Shown piece by piece: positions 6,674-10,184 of a stretch of 10,184 bases of DNA. Numbering within the stretch: the first letter of the stretch is position 1; every line of letters begins with the position of its first letter. A program made the translations under genes and the position numbers. Origin of the DNA: Bacteroidales bacterium. Lineage in GTDB: Bacteria > Bacteroidota > Bacteroidia > Bacteroidales > UBA7960. Location: contig PWNY01000271.1 of assembly GCA_003557805.1 (NCBI GenBank), forward strand, positions 1-10,184, in the 5' to 3' direction. Under the pieces are notes generated by a model, which ran no database searches, was not told the DNA's origin, and saw only the letters and a program-made list of their open reading frames with translations.

Positions 6674-8296
6674 ATGGCTACAACAGGCACATTAGATCCG
6701 GCTGCCGGTAATGGCGGCAGTGACATGCCCCGTGCAAAGAGGGTGGTGGTCACTGATGACCATATCAGGCAGATTATGGATCGTTACCATTATGCGGATG
6801 ATGTAAGGGAAAACATCTTGCGCGAGGAGCTGTTGCCAAAGGGTCTGCTTTCCAGGCTGCACTCCTGCTACCCGGAGTACTCCGGCATCATGGAGTCCCG
6901 CCCTTTTATGTTTACCGGGAAGGAGCGTTATTCAGGCCTTGGAGGGTTCAGGGAGATAGTCAAAACCCTTGAAAGCAACGGCATAAATATCGGTTACATT
7001 ACTGAAAGGGAGTTGTTCATTGATGTATACCGCTTTTTGGCAACAAAGCATGTACTTAACAAGATCAACTGGGACGATTTTGAAAAGGACTCACTTTTCC
7101 AGCTGGTCTTCCCCCAGCCAGGGATGATAAGGGGGGATGTGGTGCACCGCTACAGGGAGGCAGAAAGCGTGGAGGAGAGGCAGAGTATAGTGAGGGAATA
7201 CCAGAAGAAGACCAACCCCCACGATGGCAAGCAGCTGCTGAACAAACCCTGGTATACTGGTGAGGACGGACAGCTTGAAATACTGGAAGGGGTACAGCAC
7301 AAATACCCCCAATGCCAGCTTGTATTTGACAAGACAACCCAGAGTTGCTTTACATTCTGTACCTATTGCTTCCGGCATGCACAGGTAAGGGGGGACGAGG
7401 ACATGTTCGTTCAGGAGGATACCGGCCAGGTGCGTGAGTATATCAGGAGGCACAAGGAGATTACCGATGTGCTTATAACTGGTGGCGATGCCGGCCTGAT
7501 CACTTTCGAGAGGCTTGAAAAGTATGTAAGGCCGATGATCGAGGATGACGAGATGATGCATATCAGGACCCTCAGGCTGGGTACAAGGGTGCTGACCTAT
7601 CACCCGGAGATGATACTCAGCAGTTCTTATGACAAATTCCTTGATCTTTTCAGGGAGCTTATAGACAATGGTGTCCAGGTGGTGGTTATGTCGCATTTCT
7701 CCACCCCGAGAGAGGTGCTCAATCCATCCGCAATAGCTGCAATACGGCGACTTAAAAAGCACGGTATAATGGTCAGGAGCCAGAGCCCGGTGATGAACCA
7801 TATCAGCCTGTTCTATGACGATAACGGTGAAATGGACCTTGAAAAGTCGGCGAAAAACTGGATTGACCTGGGAAATATCCTCGCTGTACTTTCGGTGGGC
7901 TTCCACTCCATGTATTGTGCAAGGCCAACCGGTGAACACCACTATTTTGCAACCTCACTTGCTGACATAAACAGGTTGTTCAGCAAGGTTTACCGTTCCC
8001 TGCCGTCGATAAACCGGCCTTCAAGGTATATCACCCAGACCTCATCGGCAGGAAAGGTCTCACTGCTCGGAACAATGGAGTTAAAGGGGGAGAAGGTGTT
8101 TGTGCTTAAGTTCAACGAGTCCCGCAACATGGAATGGATGGACAGGGTTTATCTTGCAAGGTATGATGATAAGGAGAGTACCATTGAAAAGCTAAAACCC
8201 TTTGACAGCGACAGGTATTTTTTCGAGGATGAGCTGGCAGAAATTGAGAAGAGGCTGGAGCGCAGTTTGGAAAAGAGAATAGCCCAATCTGAATAA
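6674..8296 (+). CDS. KamA-family radical SAM aminomutase, substrate probably not lysine
   Basis: KamA enzymes use a [4Fe-4S] cluster, S-adenosylmethionine and PLP to move an amino group from C2 to C3. The 540-residue protein has an N-terminal region of about 220 residues, roughly 100 longer than clostridial lysine 2,3-aminomutase. The cluster motif C225-x3-C229-x2-C232 is present, with Arg234 at the place of the carboxylate-binding Arg134. TGGDAG at 269-274 and SHF at 340-342 match family motifs. SSAGK ends in Lys461, aligning with PLP Lys337. The two Asp residues that bind the lysine side chain (Asp293 and Asp330 in the clostridial enzyme) align with Arg417 and Thr454, with the same 37-residue spacing. 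The C-terminal zinc-binding Cys cluster is absent: there is no Cys after 415. The gene opens an operon with CoA-transferase and aminotransferase genes, 13 bases before the next one. Family secure; substrate inferred. Confidence 0.9.
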   Translation: MATTGTLDPAAGNGGSDMPRAKRVVVTDDHIRQIMDRYHYADDVRENILREELLPKGLLSRLHSCYPEYSGIMESRPFMFTGKERYSGLGGFREIVKTLESNGINIGYITERELFIDVYRFLATKHVLNKINWDDFEKDSLFQLVFPQPGMIRGDVVHRYREAESVEERQSIVREYQKKTNPHDGKQLLNKPWYTGEDGQLEILEGVQHKYPQCQLVFDKTTQSCFTFCTYCFRHAQVRGDEDMFVQEDTGQVREYIRRHKEITDVLITGGDAGLITFERLEKYVRPMIEDDEMMHIRTLRLGTRVLTYHPEMILSSSYDKFLDLFRELIDNGVQVVVMSHFSTPREVLNPSAIAAIRRLKKHGIMVRSQSPVMNHISLFYDDNGEMDLEKSAKNWIDLGNILAVLSVGFHSMYCARPTGEHHYFATSLADINRLFSKVYRSLPSINRPSRYITQTSSAGKVSLLGTMELKGEKVFVLKFNESRNMEWMDRVYLARYDDKESTIEKLKPFDSDRYFFEDELAEIEKRLERSLEKRIAQSE

Positions 8297-8309
8297 AGCA
8301 TCTGGTAAC

Positions 8310-9023
8310 ATGATAGATAAAATCGTTGAATCAAGCCATAAGGCTGTTGAGGAGATCTTTGACGGTGCCATCGTGATGATAAGCGGGTTCGGGGAGGCCG
8401 GCAGCCCGATAGAACTGATACATGCGCTTATAGACCAGGGAGCCAGGGACCTTACTGTCGTGAGCAATAATACGGGAAGTGGTCATGTGGGTCTTGCCGC
8501 GCTGATTGAGAACAGGCAGGTTAGGAAGATGATATGTTCATTCCCCCGTTCGGCAAACTCAAAGGTTTTTCCTGAACTTTACAAAAATGGGGAGATTGAA
8601 CTGGAGCTTGTTCCACAGGGTACCCTTGCAGAAAGGATTAGGGCGGGAGGTGCCGGAATACCTGCCTTCTACACCCCTGCATCGGTCGACACCCCGCTTG
8701 AAGAGGGGAAGGAGGTCCGGGTCTTTGATAACCGGAAATATGTTATGGAAAAATCCATAAGGGCTGACTTCTCGCTTGTAAAGTGCAGGGCCGCTGACAG
8801 GTACGGTAACCTGGTATACAACAAGACTGCCAGGAACTTCGGGCCCATAATGTGTACGGCCGCAGAAACAACCATTGTCCAGGCAAAGGAGATAGTCGAG
8901 CTTGGCAGCATTGACCCCGAGGCGGTTGTGACCCCGGGTATATTTGTAAACAGGGTCGTCAATGTAAGTGATCCTGCCGATGAATCAAGGCTTGTTGCAG
9001 AAAACCTCAGGTATCCATGGTAG
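8310..9023 (+). CDS. 3-oxoacid (3-oxoadipate-like) CoA-transferase, subunit A
   Basis: This is the alpha subunit of a family I CoA-transferase, which moves CoA from a donor such as succinyl-CoA or acetyl-CoA to a beta-keto acid. The protein is 237 residues. The glycine-rich loop GFGEAGSPIELI spans 26-37, followed by ICSFPR at 75-80, VPQGTLAERIRAGGAGIPAF at 101-120 and YTP at 121-123, then NLVYNKTARNFGP and VTPGIF. The ICSFPR and TARNFGP stretches resemble PcaI (3-oxoadipate CoA-transferase) more than AtoD as I remember these families, but AtoD/ScoA-type specificity cannot be excluded. The gene starts 13 bases after the aminomutase stop and its last 7 bases overlap subunit B, implying translational coupling. 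The name PcaI would imply aromatic degradation, for which nothing else here speaks. Confidence 0.92.
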   Translation: MIDKIVESSHKAVEEIFDGAIVMISGFGEAGSPIELIHALIDQGARDLTVVSNNTGSGHVGLAALIENRQVRKMICSFPRSANSKVFPELYKNGEIELELVPQGTLAERIRAGGAGIPAFYTPASVDTPLEEGKEVRVFDNRKYVMEKSIRADFSLVKCRAADRYGNLVYNKTARNFGPIMCTAAETTIVQAKEIVELGSIDPEAVVTPGIFVNRVVNVSDPADESRLVAENLRYPW

Positions 9024-9673
9024 AAAAGGAAAGTAAAACAGGGTGGAGTGTAATTGAGATGGCAGGGAAGGTTGCCGGTGACATTCAGAACGGTGCATAT
9101 GTTAATCTTGGAATTGGCATGCCTGAACTGGTCGCGGGGCTGGTTCCCGAAGGCCGGGAGGTGATATACCATACCGAGAACGGCCTGCTTGGAATGGGCC
9201 CGCCCCCGGAAGAGGGCAGGGAAGACCCCGAGCTGATAAATGCCGGGAAAAAATGTGTTACTGCCATTCCCGGAGCCTGTTACTTTCATCATGCCGACAG
9301 TTTTACAATGATAAGGGGCAGGCACATAGATGTATGCGTGCTGGGTGCCCTTCAGGTATCTGAAAATGGCGACCTCGCAAACTGGTCGACCGGAGAGCCC
9401 GGGGCAATACCAGCCGTGGGCGGTGCAATGGATCTTGTGGCAGGGGTAAAGACCATATATGTTATAAGCAAGCACCAGACCAAGACGGGCGAACCTAAGA
9501 TCGTAAGGGAGTGTACCTATCCGCTCACAGGAAAGCAGGTTGTGGACAGGATATATACCGATCTGGCAATTATTGATGTCGGGAAGGAGGGCCTGGTGGT
9601 CAGGGAGATGGCACCAGGAGTGGACCGGGAGTATCTTATGGAAAGGACCGGTGCCCGGCTTGTGTTCCCTTAG
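9017..9673 (+). CDS. 3-oxoacid (3-oxoadipate-like) CoA-transferase, subunit B
   Basis: This is the beta subunit, carrying the catalytic glutamate that forms the enzyme-CoA thioester. The protein is 218 residues, normal for the family. It shows GAYVNLGIGMPE at 26-37, HTENGLLGMG at 52-61 with catalytic Glu54 in the ENG motif, HHADSF at 91-96, DLANW at 119-123 and IPAVGGAMDL at 131-140. The ADSF and GGAMDL context resembles PcaJ and AtoA. Its ATG lies inside the last codons of subunit A (sequence ATGGTAG), so equal production by coupled translation is likely. Seven of its ten Arg codons are AGG and eight of fifteen Ile codons are ATA, like the other genes in the window, so there is no sign of recent foreign origin. 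Confidence 0.94.
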   Translation: MVEKESKTGWSVIEMAGKVAGDIQNGAYVNLGIGMPELVAGLVPEGREVIYHTENGLLGMGPPPEEGREDPELINAGKKCVTAIPGACYFHHADSFTMIRGRHIDVCVLGALQVSENGDLANWSTGEPGAIPAVGGAMDLVAGVKTIYVISKHQTKTGEPKIVRECTYPLTGKQVVDRIYTDLAIIDVGKEGLVVREMAPGVDREYLMERTGARLVFP

Positions 9674-9701
9674 TTTTTGGAAATTAATAATCATGCAATA
9701 A

Positions 9702-10184
9702 ATGAAAATAAAAACCGGGGCCGGATCACTCTCTGTTAGTGCCGGCGAAGCGATCTACAAGAAGGCCTGTGATGTAATAACCGGTGGTGTAAGCCGTAAT
9801 ACGGTATTCCGCAGGCCCTATCCGTTTTATGCCTCACATGCTTCGGGTTGCTATGTGACTGACATAGATGGCGTTGAACGGCTGGACTTTGCCAACAATA
9901 TGGCAGCATTGATTCATGGACATGCCCATCCGTCCATAGTAGGTGCAGTTACCGAACAGCTAACCAGGGGAACTGCGTATACAATGGCAACCGAGGCTGA
10001 ATATAGGTTTGCCCAGCACCTGTGTGACAGGGTGCCTTCTTTTGAAAAGGTACGCTTTGTTAACTCCGGTACCGAGGCTGTAATGACAATGATAAAGGCC
10101 TCCAGGGCCTATACGGGAAGACCTGCAATTGCAAAGGCTGAAGGGGCATACCACGGAACTTATGATTTTGCTGAGATAAGCCAG
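9702..10184 (+). CDS. Class III aminotransferase, glutamate-1-semialdehyde aminotransferase-like (N-terminal part)
   Basis: PLP-dependent class III aminotransferases transfer amino groups often distant from C2; the glutamate-1-semialdehyde-like subgroup includes known beta-amino acid transaminases. Only 161 codons are present and the frame runs off the window end, so the PLP Lys is not seen. Visible: GGVSRNTVF at 28-36 and PYPFY at 39-43, YVTDIDG at 51-57, LIHGHAHP at 70-77, the phosphate-binding NSGTEA at 121-126, and AYHGTYD at 149-155. The start is ATG at 9702; an ATG at 9693 reads only Met-Gln-stop, ending directly before it. The gene lies 28 bases after CoA-transferase subunit B and probably belongs to the same operon. 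A haem-biosynthesis HemL role is unlikely given its divergent N-terminus and neighbours; a beta-amino acid transaminase is my preferred inference. Confidence 0.88.
   Translation, partial: MKIKTGAGSLSVSAGEAIYKKACDVITGGVSRNTVFRRPYPFYASHASGCYVTDIDGVERLDFANNMAALIHGHAHPSIVGAVTEQLTRGTAYTMATEAEYRFAQHLCDRVPSFEKVRFVNSGTEAVMTMIKASRAYTGRPAIAKAEGAYHGTYDFAEISQ

Noticed and set aside
7091..7942. 283-codon open frame on the minus strand
   Set aside because: It is entirely antisense to the radical SAM aminomutase, whose motifs run through the whole interval; no family resemblance on the minus strand.
6674..8296. Naming the aminomutase as canonical lysine 2,3-aminomutase
   Set aside because: Both lysine side-chain-binding Asp residues and the C-terminal zinc cysteines are missing, so only the family name is supported.
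8669..9694. 341-codon open frame on the minus strand
   Set aside because: It covers both CoA-transferase subunit genes in antisense, crosses their overlap, and has no recognisable motif; absence of stops follows from the codon usage of the sense genes.
1..10184. TGA reassigned to a sense codon across the genome
   Set aside because: cinA and the SirB1-like gene both end in TGA at the positions expected for their families, so TGA works as a stop here.
9702..10184. Calling the aminotransferase HemL (glutamate-1-semialdehyde 2,1-aminomutase)
   Set aside because: The N-terminus differs from HemL (ALIHGHAHP in place of the HemL-type segment ending PLILGHAHP), and the operon partners are catabolic, not haem genes.
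1..10184. Mobile elements, CRISPR arrays, tRNA or rRNA genes
   Set aside because: I looked for transposase motifs, terminal inverted repeats, regularly spaced direct repeats and tRNA-like cloverleaf segments and found none; coding sequence fills nearly all of the window and no gap exceeds 150 bases.

Overview
The window looks like a chromosomal segment of a Bacteroidota bacterium, probably an anaerobic or fermentative, Bacteroidales-like one. The evidence is Bacteroidota-type promoter boxes (TAnnTTTG with a TTG/TTTG-like box about 20 bases upstream), weak or absent Shine-Dalgarno sequences, family resemblances (an Mfd with a DEEQ helicase box, a Bacteroidota-style nucleoside phosphorylase) and a codon habit strong in AGG (Arg) and ATA (Ile). 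I see no insertion sequence, phage gene, CRISPR array, tRNA or rRNA. The organism call is an inference from these cues, not from a database search.

Left part, minus strand (1-4593): a housekeeping run transcribed leftward, cinA (competence/damage-inducible protein with nicotinamide-nucleotide amidase domain), then fbp (class I fructose-1,6-bisphosphatase), then mfd (transcription-repair coupling factor, cut by the window edge). fbp and mfd are only 11 bases apart. A short divergent intergenic region (4594-4706) carries a TATTTTTG promoter box on each strand.

Middle part, plus strand (4707-6528): a uridine/purine nucleoside phosphorylase-like gene whose reading frame is complete and well conserved except for one in-frame TGA at 5412-5414, just before the ribose-binding Glu-Met-Glu motif. 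It is followed by a SirB1/transglutaminase-like protein of unknown role. A hairpin plus T-runs and then a good Bacteroidota promoter separate this from the next unit.

Right part, plus strand (6674-10184): a tight operon of a KamA-family radical SAM aminomutase, the two subunits of a 3-oxoacid (3-oxoadipate-like) CoA-transferase, and the start of a class III aminotransferase of the glutamate-1-semialdehyde type. Read together these suggest a catabolic route: alpha-amino acid to beta-amino acid (aminomutase), to beta-keto acid (aminotransferase), to beta-ketoacyl-CoA (CoA-transferase), ready for thiolytic cleavage. The aminomutase keeps the radical SAM cluster, the carboxylate-binding Arg and the PLP Lys, but both Asp residues that hold the lysine side chain in true lysine 2,3-aminomutase are replaced (Arg417 and Thr454). 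The substrate is therefore probably not lysine, and may be an acidic amino acid. This operon is the most promising candidate for an undescribed pathway in the window.
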